Assembly: GCF_052076145.1 (NCBI RefSeq)
Contig: NZ_CP197246.1
Location: forward strand, 868,001-932,000
Origin: Kitasatospora sp052076145
Lineage (GTDB): Bacteria > Actinomycetota > Actinomycetes > Streptomycetales > Streptomycetaceae
DNA: 64,000 bases
Direction: 5' to 3'
In this document: positions 7,983-15,486 of the stretch, piece after piece
How positions within the stretch are numbered: the first letter of the stretch is position 1
Layout: every line of letters starts with the position of its first letter
Translations under genes and position numbers: made by a program
The notes under the pieces: model-generated
What the model was told of the DNA's origin: nothing
Database searches by the model: none
The model's input: only the letters and a program-made list of their open reading frames with translations

Positions 7983-8130
7983 TTGACTTCCTCCCTGCCC
8001 TAAAGGACGGGGACTCCGGCCGCGCGTTCCGCGCGGGGGTTTCGCCCCGTGCGTTTGCGCGTCGCCGGTGGTTGGCGCTTCACAGACCGGGTAACCCCGA
8101 GGTCTCCACGCCCTGAGACCGCCTGCCCGG
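7983..8130 (-). ncRNA. Predicted omega-RNA (reRNA) of the TnpB element
   Basis: In this superfamily the guide RNA is made from the 3' end of tnpB through the right end of the element, and the guide is the flanking DNA just outside. Here that region ends with the right-end hairpin and GTCAA. The predicted guide would be the minus-strand sequence reading outward from 7982, beginning CTGCTGGCCCCGCCACCCTG. The 5' boundary is a guess from family knowledge; the 3' boundary rests on the end motif. Confidence 0.5.
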
Positions 8131-9247
8131 CGGCCTTGATGTTCTTCGCGGCGTTCACGTCGGCGTGCGCGGTGTGGCCGCAAGCGGTGCACTCGAAGTC
8201 GGCTTGGCTCTTGCGCGAGTTCGGGTCCACGTGCTTGCACTCGTGGCACGTCTGGGAGGTGTACGCCGCCGGAACCAGCACGACCTGTGTTCCGGTGGTG
8301 CGCGCCGCGTTGCGGAGCGCGAGTTCGAGCATGTGCCACCCCTTGTCCAGGACGGCCCGGTTCAGACCCCGCTTCTGCGCCACGTTCACGCCGGGCTGCT
8401 CCACCGTGCCCCTCGCGGACGCGGTCATGTTGCGGGTCCGCAGGTCTTCCAGCACCACGACGGCATTCATCGCGGTCAGGGTGGCGGCGGTCTGCGCGCA
8501 GAAGTCCGCCCGGCGGTTGCGGACACGGCCGGTGACAGCGTTGATCGCCTGCACGGTAACCGCACGCCGGGCGCTCCCTCGGTTCTGCCGGGCCTGCTTC
8601 TGCTGCAACCGGCGAAGCCGCGCTGCCTCACCCGTCGTGACGTACGGCCGGTCAAGGAACTCGCCGTTGGAGGTGATCGCGAAGGTCTTCACGCCCCGGT
8701 CGACACCGACGGCGGTGTCCGGCATCGCGTGCCGTTCCGGCGTCGCGGCGCCGGTCTCGACCAGGAACGACACGAACCAGTGCGCCCCCTGCCTGGTGAC
8801 CGTCACGGACCGGACCACGCCACCAAGCGGACGCGACCAACGGAACCGGACCCAACCCAGCTTCGGGAGCTTCGCCCTGCCCCACTTGCGGCCGATCCGC
8901 TCGACCGTGATCAGATTCCCGGCAGGGAACCGGAACGACGGTGACCAACGCGCCTTCGACCGCCACCGCACCCCGAACGTCCCATGATCCCTACACGCCC
9001 GGTCCAAGTCCCTCAGGGTCTGCTGCAACACGTGCGAGGGGGCATCGGCGAGCCACGGAAACTCACGCTTGGCGTCGGCGAGCTCAGCGGCCTGCGGCAC
9101 GTAGTTCATCCACGCACTACGTCGCCGGTACTCCCGGCGCTGCTCAAGACCGGTATTCCACACCGACCGGCATATGTCACCGAACGTCTGACACAACACG
9201 CTCTGATCATCAGTCAGTTCAAGCCGGTACCTGCGGCCTTGCAGCAT
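8000..9247 (-). CDS. tnpB: TnpB RNA-guided endonuclease (IS605 OrfB)
   Basis: This 415-residue protein has the full TnpB layout: an N-terminal HTH_OrfB region, a beta-barrel/REC-like middle and a split RuvC nuclease with all three acidic residues, D183 (VGVDRG), E267 (VVLEDLR) and D363 (HADVNAAKNI). The zinc ribbon is C334-x2-C337 and C353-x2-C356 (TCHEC, CTAC). TnpB proteins cut DNA next to the TAM when loaded with the RNA from their own right end, which helps the element persist. The start follows GGGGGG by 6 bases. The family appears intact, although no TnpA is present. Confidence 0.93.
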   Translation of the reverse strand: MLQGRRYRLELTDDQSVLCQTFGDICRSVWNTGLEQRREYRRRSAWMNYVPQAAELADAKREFPWLADAPSHVLQQTLRDLDRACRDHGTFGVRWRSKARWSPSFRFPAGNLITVERIGRKWGRAKLPKLGWVRFRWSRPLGGVVRSVTVTRQGAHWFVSFLVETGAATPERHAMPDTAVGVDRGVKTFAITSNGEFLDRPYVTTGEAARLRRLQQKQARQNRGSARRAVTVQAINAVTGRVRNRRADFCAQTAATLTAMNAVVVLEDLRTRNMTASARGTVEQPGVNVAQKRGLNRAVLDKGWHMLELALRNAARTTGTQVVLVPAAYTSQTCHECKHVDPNSRKSQADFECTACGHTAHADVNAAKNIKAAGQAVSGRGDLGVTRSVKRQPPATRKRTGRNPRAERAAGVPVL

Positions 9248-9348
9248 GGAACACCCCCCTTCGAGCTGATGCTGGTCACCCTAGTACGGGCCACCGACAA
9301 CGCGGAGGCCTACGCCGCTGCGCGACTCCGGGCCAAGGATCGCCTTGT

Positions 9349-9368
9349 CCCCGGCGTAAACGCCGGGG
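9349..9368 (-). repeat. Left-end hairpin of the TnpB element
   Basis: A perfect 8-bp stem CCCCGGCG/CGCCGGGG with loop TTTA (minus strand) lies 13 bases inside the predicted left end. Such subterminal hairpins are what TnpA recognises in this superfamily. Confidence 0.7.
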
Positions 9369-9381
9369 TTTGCGGCGAAGA

Positions 9382-9386
9382 ATCAA
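9382..9386 (-). other. TAM/target motif TTGAT at the left end of the TnpB element
   Basis: TTGAT on the minus strand directly precedes the predicted left end. The same pentamer is the insertion target and TAM of the well-studied ISDra2. Its position relative to tnpB (5' side) is as expected. Confidence 0.6.
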
Positions 9387-9740
9387 GCCGGGATCACACC
9401 GGCGGGGCTCGGCTGGTTCGTCGAATGGGAGTGCCCGAATTGCGGCCTGGTGAGTGACGACTTCGGGGACGGCCCCGGGTCGGAGGATCTCAGGCGAGGC
9501 CTGCTGGAGGAGTTCGGAGGATACGGAGTGCGACTCGTGGAGGGTCGGGACGGCACCGTCCCTGCCGTCAAACACCTCCGCGCGATGTTCGGCTACACCC
9601 CGGCCGAGGCGCTGGCGAAGTTCAAGGAATCCAGAACCGGTGGATCCCTCGGCACCGCCGTGGAGGCCGAAGCCATCGTGGAGGCACTCCGCCAGGACGG
9701 ATACGCGTACGAGGTGATCACGACCGCACCGCGAAGCTGA
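9387..9740 (+). pseudogene. 5'-truncated zinc-ribbon and L7/L12-like domain protein
   Basis: The frame reads GWFVEWECPNCGLVSDDFG directly after the transposon end, then a domain patterned like the C-terminal domain of ribosomal protein L7/L12: YGVRLVEG, VPAVKHLRAMFGYTPAEALAKF and AVEAEAIVEALRQDGYAYEV. In-frame stops inside the transposon left end prevent an upstream start, so the original 5' end appears lost. A GTG at 9450 could still start a 96-residue product lacking the CPNCG motif. The L7/L12-like domain is a pattern match by eye. The native protein was probably a small regulator or translation-related factor; its role is unknown. Confidence 0.55.
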
Positions 9741-9746
9741 GTCCTC

Positions 9747-9767
9747 CGCGGCCCACCGGAGGCCGCG
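9747..9767. terminator. Hairpin between convergent small genes
   Basis: CGCGGCC/GGCCGCG form a 7-bp perfect stem with a 7-base loop. It lies between the stop at 9740 and the minus-strand stop at 9772, so it could serve both directions. Confidence 0.55.
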
Positions 9768-9771
9768 CGGA

Positions 9772-9978
9772 TCAGGAGCACACTACCCCTGTGCCGCGGA
9801 GGGTCACGAGCGCGGTGTGGACGGGGTCGAGTTCCTCGACGGAACGGCGGTAGGCGAGGATCTGCGTCAGTTCCAGGTCGATGGCTTCCGCCGAGTCGCG
9901 GATGCGGTCGAAGCGGGCGCCGCGACGAACCGGCCCGAGCATGCAGCGCACGGTGACGGTGGCCTCGGCCGGGTTCAC
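9772..9978 (-). CDS. Small conserved hypothetical protein
   Basis: This 68-residue protein contains VTVRCMLGPVRRGARFDRI, then IDLELTQILAYRRSVEELDPVHTALVTL and a closing GTG. The pattern (MLGPVRxG, LxPVxTAxVTLxG) resembles a family of small streptomycete proteins and a beta-barrel like domain 2 of elongation factors, but that link is weak. It starts at a GTG with AGG 8 bases upstream and lies 41 bp downstream of the large LysM gene on the same strand. Function unknown. Confidence 0.6.
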   Translation of the reverse strand: MNPAEATVTVRCMLGPVRRGARFDRIRDSAEAIDLELTQILAYRRSVEELDPVHTALVTLRGTGVVCS

Positions 9979-10019
9979 GGTGATGACCTGATCGATCGCC
10001 AGTTCACGAGTGTCGGCGG

Positions 10020-13000
10020 TCAGCCTCCGGAGAGGAGGTCTCGGAGGAGGGCGACGGTGTCGGGGTCGAGGTCGCGGCCGGTGCGGCGGCTGAGGGCGTC
10101 GAGGCGGTTGACGGCGCGGACGAGTTGGTCGCGGGCTCCGGCGGAGGCATAGGCGTAGAAGAGGTCGCGGTGCAGGAGTTCGACGTCCGGGGCGACGGCG
10201 AGGCCGCGGAAGATGGCGGCCTCGGCGCTGCGGTGGTCGCCGTACTGGAGCCTGCGGCCGGCGAGTTCGTGGGCGGTGTCGACGATGGCCGCGAGCATGT
10301 CCTGGCGCTCGGGCTCGGCCCAGCCGTACGCGTCGGCCGGGGCCTCGGCGAACGGGGCGCCCCGGACGAGGGCGAGGGCGTGGGCGAGGGCGGCGTCGGC
10401 GGTGCTGCTGGTGCTGCGCATGCCGCGTCGGTACAGGCTGCGGAACTCGTCCCAGTCGCAGGTCACGGTCGGGGCGAAGGCGTAGCCGTCCGGGGAGTCG
10501 GGGAGCAGGAAGGCCCGGCCGTCCGCCGACTCGCCGAGCCAGCCGGCCAGTTCGGCGAGTCGGCCCGGCAGTGGCGTCTCCGGCCGGTCCTCGCCCTGGC
10601 GTGGGTCGAGGTGGGCGGCGCCCGGGTGGAGGGCGCGGTCGAGGGTGTCGTGGTCGACACCGGGCCGCAGGGCGAGGAGTGCCGCGATCTCGGTGAGGCG
10701 CGGGACGCCGGCCGGATCGGCCGGCCCGGCGGCGCCGAGCACGTCGACCGGGCCGAGCAGCCGGATGCGCGGGGCTGTCCGGGCACTGTGGGCCTCCGGG
10801 GAGCGGAGGATGGCGAGCAGGTCGTCACTGTCGGTGCGCGGGGCTGCCGGCTGCGCCGGGATCTCGGGCGGCTCCGGCCGGGACTCGGCCGGGTGGCTGT
10901 CGGGCGCCGGGGCCGCGTCGTGGGTCGGGTGCGGCTCGGGCGGCTGCGCGGCGGGCGGGGTGGTCGGAGTGGGCGGATCGGCAGGGCGAGCCGGCGCGAC
11001 CGGCGGGTCGGCCGGGGGCAACGGCGGTCGGTAGGGCGGGAGTTCGGCGGTCTGCTCGGATGGCTGCTCGGATGGTTGTGCGGATGGTTGTGCGGCCGGC
11101 ACCTCGACTGAAGGGGCCGCCGGGGCGGGCTTCACGAAGCTCAGCCCGACGCCGTTCGCGCTGTGGCGGGCCGTCCGCTGGGTGGGGGTGGAGATCGGGC
11201 TGATGCCCGCGAAGGGGCTGGCGCCGGAGCCGATCACCCGGGTCACCACCTGGCGGGCGGGCGGCTCGGGTGCGCAGGCTCCGGCCGCGACGCCGCTGCC
11301 GACCGACACCAGGACGGGCGACGGGGCCGCCGCCGGGAGCAGCGGCTCGTCCTCGTCCGGCCCGCCCAACGTCCAGTTGGGGGCCGGGTGTTGGGTGTGG
11401 TCGCCGGAGCTGCGCAGCAACTCGCCCCACTGGTCGTACTGCTCGGGGGTGAGGCGCTGGAGTTCGACCCCCAGGTGCAGGCCGGGGATCGTGGCCAGCC
11501 CGGTGCTGGGCAGCGTCCACCGCGCGACCGGCCCGCTGCCGCGCTCCGGGGCGCGGGCGATGACGGCCAGGCAGGTGCGTGGTGTGCCGTCGAGCAGCCG
11601 GCCGAGCTCGGCGGGCAGGCTGCCGCTCGGGGGCTGTACGGAGAGGACGATCTCGGGCACCCAGGACTCGTCCGCATGGCCACGGCTGCGGGCGTCCCTG
11701 GGGCTGGTCGCCTCGGCCGCGAGCAGCGTCGCCCTGGCCTTCGCCGTCCGGGGGCCGAGGGCGGTCAGCGCCTCCTGGAGGGTGTCGTACCGGTGGACGC
11801 GCTCGGCGGCGGGCCCGCTGATCGCAGGGTCGTCGGGGATGCCGACCAGGTGCAGGTGCAGGCGGTCGGCCAACGGGCTGTGGGCGAGCTCGACGGCCAG
11901 CGTCCGCAGTACGTCGCGGGCGTCCTCCGGGTGGCCGGAGAGGTGCATCAGCCGGACCGTCTCCAGGTCGGCGAGCACCACCGAGCCGTCCGGTGCGCTG
12001 CCGAGGGTGACCAGCGCCGGGTAGGGCGCCGCACTCTTCGCGGCCTGGCCGACCGAGAGCAGCTCGGACGAATCCTCCGGGCACCACCAGACGTTGGGGG
12101 CGTGCGCCGCCCGAAAGGGCGCGATCGGTGCGGCGGGCGCGGCGAGGTGCAGCTCTACCGTACGACCCGGGGTGACCCGGACGGCGACCAGGGCGGGCAG
12201 GCGCTTGCCCTGGCGGACGGTGTTGCGGGCCATAGTCCGCAGCGCCCGGTCCAACAGGTCGATACCCGTTGCACTCTGACGGACCTTCAGTTCCGCCTCG
12301 AACGCGGCGGCGGGCGCCGGGGGCAGCGTGATGCGGTGTCGGGGCCGACGCGCGCGCTGCTGGTCGCCCCGACGGCGGTGGACGGTGCCGATCATCACGG
12401 CCGCGAGCAGGACGCCGATGGTGGAGGCGGCGAGCGCCCCGGTGTAGTCACCGCTGGGTGCCGCCTTGGCCGCCGTCGTGGCGGGGGCCTTGGCCGGGGC
12501 GCTGCTGGGAGCCTTGGTCGGGGCCTTGGAGGGGGCCGAGGGGTGCGCGGTGGCGGGCGCGGATGCCGTGTGCGAGGCCGGGGCGGAGGGCACCACCGGG
12601 CCCTGGCTCGCCGGGGCCGCCGGTGCGGCCGAGGGCGACGTGCTGCCCTGGGTCGGCGTCGCCGGAGCGGGTACCGGCGCGGGCACGGGGGCGGGAGCGG
12701 GCACGGGGGCGGGAGCGGGCACGGGGGCAGGCGCCGGAGCCTGGGCGGTGCTGCCCGGGACGGTCAGGACCATCCCCGGGATCACCACGTCCGGGTCGGT
12801 CAAGGTCTCGCCGTCGGGAGCCTTGGCGCCCTTGTTGGCCTCGAAGAGCTGCGGCCACGCCTCCGCGTCGCCCATCTCCCGCTCGGCGATGGCCGAGAGG
12901 GTGTCGCCGGAGTGCACGGTGGCCCGATGGCTCCCGGTCGTCCCGGTCGTCCCGGAGGTCGCAGGGGTGGCAGCAGCCGCCGGGCTGCTGGGCGCCGCCG

Positions 13001-13811
13001 GGCTCGCGTCCTGGTCAGGCTTGGCGTCGGCGGGCATGAGGAGCTTCCAGCCGGGCTGGATCGGCCGGTCCGCGTCGAAGCGGGTGCCCGAATCGTCCAT
13101 CAGGCGGCCGTCGTTGAGCTTGGCGATCTCCGTCCACCGCCCACCCGAGCCGAGTTGGCGTTCGGCGATCGACCAGAGACTGTCTGCCGGGCGGGTGTCG
13201 CGGACGGTGTAGCCGAGCTGCTGGCCGGCGGCGGGCGCCAGGGCCGACGCGGCCGCCCCGGCGGGCAGGGCGGCGTACTGGGGTGCGGCGGTGAGTTGGG
13301 CGGGCGCCGAGACCGCTGGGGCACGCTCGGGTACGGCGGCGAACGCCGAACCGGCCACCGGGAGCAGCGCGAGCACCGAGCCGACCAGCCCGGCGGCCAG
13401 CCGCTGGCTCCAGCCGAAGGCGGGGATGCGCCGGGCGATCCGGCCGCGCAGCTGGGCCGGGATCTCCAGCAGGACGGCCGCCGCGAAGCAGAGCCAGGCC
13501 ACCCAGCCGACGGCCACCAGGGCCCAGAGGAAGAGCCGCCCGTCGTCCGGGCTGGTCAGCAGGTCGACGACGCCGCCGCTGGTCGAACCGCCCATCGCGG
13601 TCACGGCGTTGGTGCCGTACAGCAGCAGCGCGGGGAGCCCGAGGAGCAGCCCGGCCAGCGTCACGAGCGCCGCGAGGGCGGTGACGACGGAGCCCAGGGT
13701 GCGGCGGCGGCGCGGCCTGAGCGGCACCGGGCGGCGACTGGGCGGGGTGGGCGGGCCCGGACGTGCGTCGGGCGCGGGGTTCTTGGTGTTGTTCGCTCGT
13801 GGCGCGGCCAT
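10020..13811 (-). CDS. Giant membrane protein with LysM domains and a SARP/BTAD C-terminus
   Basis: A 1,263-residue protein. Three membrane helices occupy about residues 39-165. Two LysM peptidoglycan-binding domains follow (about 200-258, with DSLWSIAERQLG, and 293-352, with GDTLSAIAEREMG), then a Pro/Ala-rich linker with repeats. A further membrane helix lies near 455-478. Beyond it come a large alpha/beta region (500-820), a Pro-rich linker, and a C-terminal winged-helix-like segment (IRLLGPVDV) plus a bacterial transcriptional activator domain (about 1100-1263). This layout suggests a sensor that touches the wall outside and signals inside. It closes the Tad operon, and its start overlaps the TadG-like gene as TGATG. 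The SARP winged helix looks degenerate, so DNA binding is unproven. Confidence 0.85.
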   Translation of the reverse strand: MAAPRANNTKNPAPDARPGPPTPPSRRPVPLRPRRRRTLGSVVTALAALVTLAGLLLGLPALLLYGTNAVTAMGGSTSGGVVDLLTSPDDGRLFLWALVAVGWVAWLCFAAAVLLEIPAQLRGRIARRIPAFGWSQRLAAGLVGSVLALLPVAGSAFAAVPERAPAVSAPAQLTAAPQYAALPAGAAASALAPAAGQQLGYTVRDTRPADSLWSIAERQLGSGGRWTEIAKLNDGRLMDDSGTRFDADRPIQPGWKLLMPADAKPDQDASPAAPSSPAAAATPATSGTTGTTGSHRATVHSGDTLSAIAEREMGDAEAWPQLFEANKGAKAPDGETLTDPDVVIPGMVLTVPGSTAQAPAPAPVPAPAPVPAPAPVPAPVPAPATPTQGSTSPSAAPAAPASQGPVVPSAPASHTASAPATAHPSAPSKAPTKAPSSAPAKAPATTAAKAAPSGDYTGALAASTIGVLLAAVMIGTVHRRRGDQQRARRPRHRITLPPAPAAAFEAELKVRQSATGIDLLDRALRTMARNTVRQGKRLPALVAVRVTPGRTVELHLAAPAAPIAPFRAAHAPNVWWCPEDSSELLSVGQAAKSAAPYPALVTLGSAPDGSVVLADLETVRLMHLSGHPEDARDVLRTLAVELAHSPLADRLHLHLVGIPDDPAISGPAAERVHRYDTLQEALTALGPRTAKARATLLAAEATSPRDARSRGHADESWVPEIVLSVQPPSGSLPAELGRLLDGTPRTCLAVIARAPERGSGPVARWTLPSTGLATIPGLHLGVELQRLTPEQYDQWGELLRSSGDHTQHPAPNWTLGGPDEDEPLLPAAAPSPVLVSVGSGVAAGACAPEPPARQVVTRVIGSGASPFAGISPISTPTQRTARHSANGVGLSFVKPAPAAPSVEVPAAQPSAQPSEQPSEQTAELPPYRPPLPPADPPVAPARPADPPTPTTPPAAQPPEPHPTHDAAPAPDSHPAESRPEPPEIPAQPAAPRTDSDDLLAILRSPEAHSARTAPRIRLLGPVDVLGAAGPADPAGVPRLTEIAALLALRPGVDHDTLDRALHPGAAHLDPRQGEDRPETPLPGRLAELAGWLGESADGRAFLLPDSPDGYAFAPTVTCDWDEFRSLYRRGMRSTSSTADAALAHALALVRGAPFAEAPADAYGWAEPERQDMLAAIVDTAHELAGRRLQYGDHRSAEAAIFRGLAVAPDVELLHRDLFYAYASAGARDQLVRAVNRLDALSRRTGRDLDPDTVALLRDLLSGG
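12679..12732. repeat. Three 18-bp tandem repeats in the LysM protein linker
   Basis: Three units of gcgggcacgggggcggga (the last degenerate) encode part of the VPAPAP-type linker between the LysM domains and the next membrane helix. Confidence 0.8.
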
Positions 13812-14263
13812 CAGCCGTTCTCCGGTCCCGTGACTCCGTGCACCAGCGTGGCCGTCCCGTGCCCGATGACGGGGAAGGACAGACCGAGCATGAAGGTGCG
13901 GTAGGTCTTGCTGACGCTCACTTCGAGCGTCCGGCCGTCCTTGAAGTGGACCTCGGCCGACATCTGCTGATCATGGTAGTTCTGGTCGAGGTACGCGTTG
14001 GCCATCTTCTCGGCGACGTGCCCGCCCTGGTCGATCCGGTACTCCCCGTCCTGGAGCAGCGCCGCCTGGTCGAGTTGCTGCCCTGCGGCGCGCGCCGCCT
14101 CCTGGGCGACGGAGTCGACGAATTCGAAGTCGCGCAGCCGGCCACTGGAGTCCAGCACGGCGAGGGAGACCAGCACCAGGCCCGCGACGGTGATCGCCAC
14201 GAAGACCGAGAGCGCTCCCCTGTCCGCACCCTGTACCGCCCTGTCCCGCCCTAGTGTCCTCAA
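13811..14263 (-). CDS. TadG/TadE-like pilus-associated protein
   Basis: This 150-residue protein starts with a basic stretch and the prepilin-like segment DRGALSVFVAITVAGLVLVSL, a single membrane helix. The extracellular part is Gln/Asp-rich with no catalytic motif. The gene sits in the Tad operon after two similar genes. Its stop overlaps the start of the LysM protein (TGATG). It probably belongs to the minor pilin or pilus-assembly proteins that help polymerise Flp-type pili at the cell surface. Confidence 0.75.
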   Translation of the reverse strand: MRTLGRDRAVQGADRGALSVFVAITVAGLVLVSLAVLDSSGRLRDFEFVDSVAQEAARAAGQQLDQAALLQDGEYRIDQGGHVAEKMANAYLDQNYHDQQMSAEVHFKDGRTLEVSVSKTYRTFMLGLSFPVIGHGTATLVHGVTGPENG

Positions 14264-14301
14264 GTCCCCTCCTCAGCCTGGCGGCTTCGTCCGCCTGATG
14301 A

Positions 14302-14766
14302 TCAGCCGGTGCCCCGGTAGCGGTCAACCACCGAGGCGAACTGCCCGGTCAACTCCGTCCGGCCAGGTACTCCGTTGAGTGTCAACCGGTCGAACCGGAC
14401 CGTGCACCGCACCTCGGCGTGGACGGTGACCAGCCCGCCTGCCCCCGGTGTGAAGACGACCGGCGGGACGGACAGCTCCGCACACGCCACGTGCTGTCTG
14501 TCGAGCACGTCCCGCATGGCTGCCTCGGCCTTCTGTTGCGCACCCTCCCTGGTGCGCTCCAGCGAAGCGGCCCGAGCACCCGCACGGGCTGCCGCATCAA
14601 CTACCCCGCCGGTGCTCTGAATACGCCCGACCAGCGCGACGATCAGCACCAGCATCACCACCGCGGGGGCGAGGATCGCCGCCTCGACGGCCACGCTGCC
14701 GGTGTCGCCGTTTCGACCGGCGCGGGCGGGAGCGGTGGCCCGCCGCAGAGTCCTCCGTCGGTGCAC
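14302..14766 (-). CDS. TadE-like pilus assembly protein
   Basis: This 154-residue protein carries the TadE signature GSVAVEAAILAPAVVMLVLIVAL near its N-terminus, with the conserved Glu at the fifth position after the likely processing Gly. Two Cys residues are present (ACAELS, VRCTV). Translation probably starts at GTG 14766, 2 bases beyond the upstream stop at 14769. The open frame extends further upstream, but that part overlaps the preceding gene and reads as a shadow. Confidence 0.78.
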   Translation of the reverse strand: MHRRRTLRRATAPARAGRNGDTGSVAVEAAILAPAVVMLVLIVALVGRIQSTGGVVDAAARAGARAASLERTREGAQQKAEAAMRDVLDRQHVACAELSVPPVVFTPGAGGLVTVHAEVRCTVRFDRLTLNGVPGRTELTGQFASVVDRYRGTG

Positions 14767-14768
14767 GC

Positions 14769-15191
14769 CTACCCCCCGCCCTGCGGCACGTACCGCTCGA
14801 CCGGGACGTCGACGTGCCGGGTGATGTCCGGTGCGGAGAGGATCGGCAGCAGGCTCAACGGCCGGACGGTGACGCTCATGTGGAGCGTGGTGCCGACCAC
14901 CGCGGCGTCCGCGCCGCGCCACTCGGCGAGGCCGCCGAACCGCTGGACGAAGCCCGCCCCGCGCTTCGCCGCCGCATCCCGCGCGGCGGCCGGGTTGCCG
15001 GAGAAGTCGTAGACCCGTCCGGCGTCCGCGCCCTCGCGGGCCGCGCTCATCGCCACCTGGCCGGCGTACCACCAGAGTGCGACCTGCACGACCAGCAGGA
15101 CGATGGCCAGGACGGCCGGGAAGACGATGGCCAGACTGATCGCCATCGCCCCCCGGTCGGACCGGCCTGCCGGGCGCGGACTTCGGATCAC
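14769..15191 (-). CDS. TadE-like pilus assembly protein
   Basis: This 140-residue protein has DRGAMAISLAIVFPAVLAIVLL, the TadE-like processing and membrane segment, followed by AGQVAMSAAREGADAGR, which is typical of TadE/TadG-family proteins. The GTG start at 15191 overlaps the pilin stop as GTGA, so the two are translationally coupled. This is the first of three TadE/TadG-type genes in a row. Confidence 0.8.
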   Translation of the reverse strand: MIRSPRPAGRSDRGAMAISLAIVFPAVLAIVLLVVQVALWWYAGQVAMSAAREGADAGRVYDFSGNPAAARDAAAKRGAGFVQRFGGLAEWRGADAAVVGTTLHMSVTVRPLSLLPILSAPDITRHVDVPVERYVPQGGG

Positions 15192-15433
15192 GGAGTTGCC
15201 ACCGTGTTGTTGACCTTGGTCTCGACTCGGCCGGCCAGACTGTTCAGGACGGCCACGACGGCAATCGCGATGCCCACCAACGCCACGATCGCCAGGGCGA
15301 GTTCGATGCTGATTGCGCCCCTGTCGCCGGCCGCGCGGGCGACCCGGACACGGCCGATCTGGTACTGCAGCAGCAGGACGGCCAGCTGTACGGGCAGCAG
15401 AAGGAAGGAGAGCAGGTGACGGGCGCGGGCCAT
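15188..15433 (-). CDS. Flp-type pilin-like small protein
   Basis: This 81-residue protein has the segment GDRGAISIELALAIVALVGIAIAVV, which looks like a class IVb prepilin: processing after Gly, Glu at +5 and a long hydrophobic helix. Its leader is unusually long (about 40 residues) and contains a second hydrophobic stretch (LLSFLLLPVQLAVLLL). GGAGG lies 5 bases before the ATG. Its place between TadC and the TadE genes makes it the best candidate for the structural pilin of this locus. No prepilin peptidase gene is in the window. Confidence 0.72.
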   Translation of the reverse strand: MARARHLLSFLLLPVQLAVLLLQYQIGRVRVARAAGDRGAISIELALAIVALVGIAIAVVAVLNSLAGRVETKVNNTVATP

Positions 15434-15486
15434 GTGATCCTCCGGGACAGGGGCGGAGCGGGACGGGGGCGGGGACGAGCGGGCGA

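Larger units (their letters stand above)
7983..9381 (-). mobile_element. IS200/IS605-family element carrying only tnpB (IS1341-type)
   Basis: The element is read on the minus strand. Its left end lies directly after TTGAT (9386-9382), a target motif known for this superfamily, and contains a perfect hairpin. Its right end carries the characteristic imperfect hairpin CCCCGTCC-TTTA-GGGCAGGG and ends in GTCAA at 7983. It encodes TnpB but no TnpA (Y1 transposase), so it can move only if a TnpA acts in trans. The borders are inferred from these motifs and could be off by a few bases. Confidence 0.8.

Noticed and set aside
12679..12732. CRISPR-like array
   Set aside because: The repeats are contiguous 18-bp coding repeats without spacers. 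No repeat-spacer pattern was seen anywhere in the window.
11163..13904. A 913-codon plus-strand frame
   Set aside because: It is antisense to the LysM/BTAD gene, consists of Gly/Arg/Ala low-complexity sequence and has no recognisable motif.
14302..15072. Extended start for the second TadE-like protein at 15072
   Set aside because: The added part overlaps the upstream gene in another frame and is Arg/Gly-rich noise; GTG 14766 fits the operon spacing.
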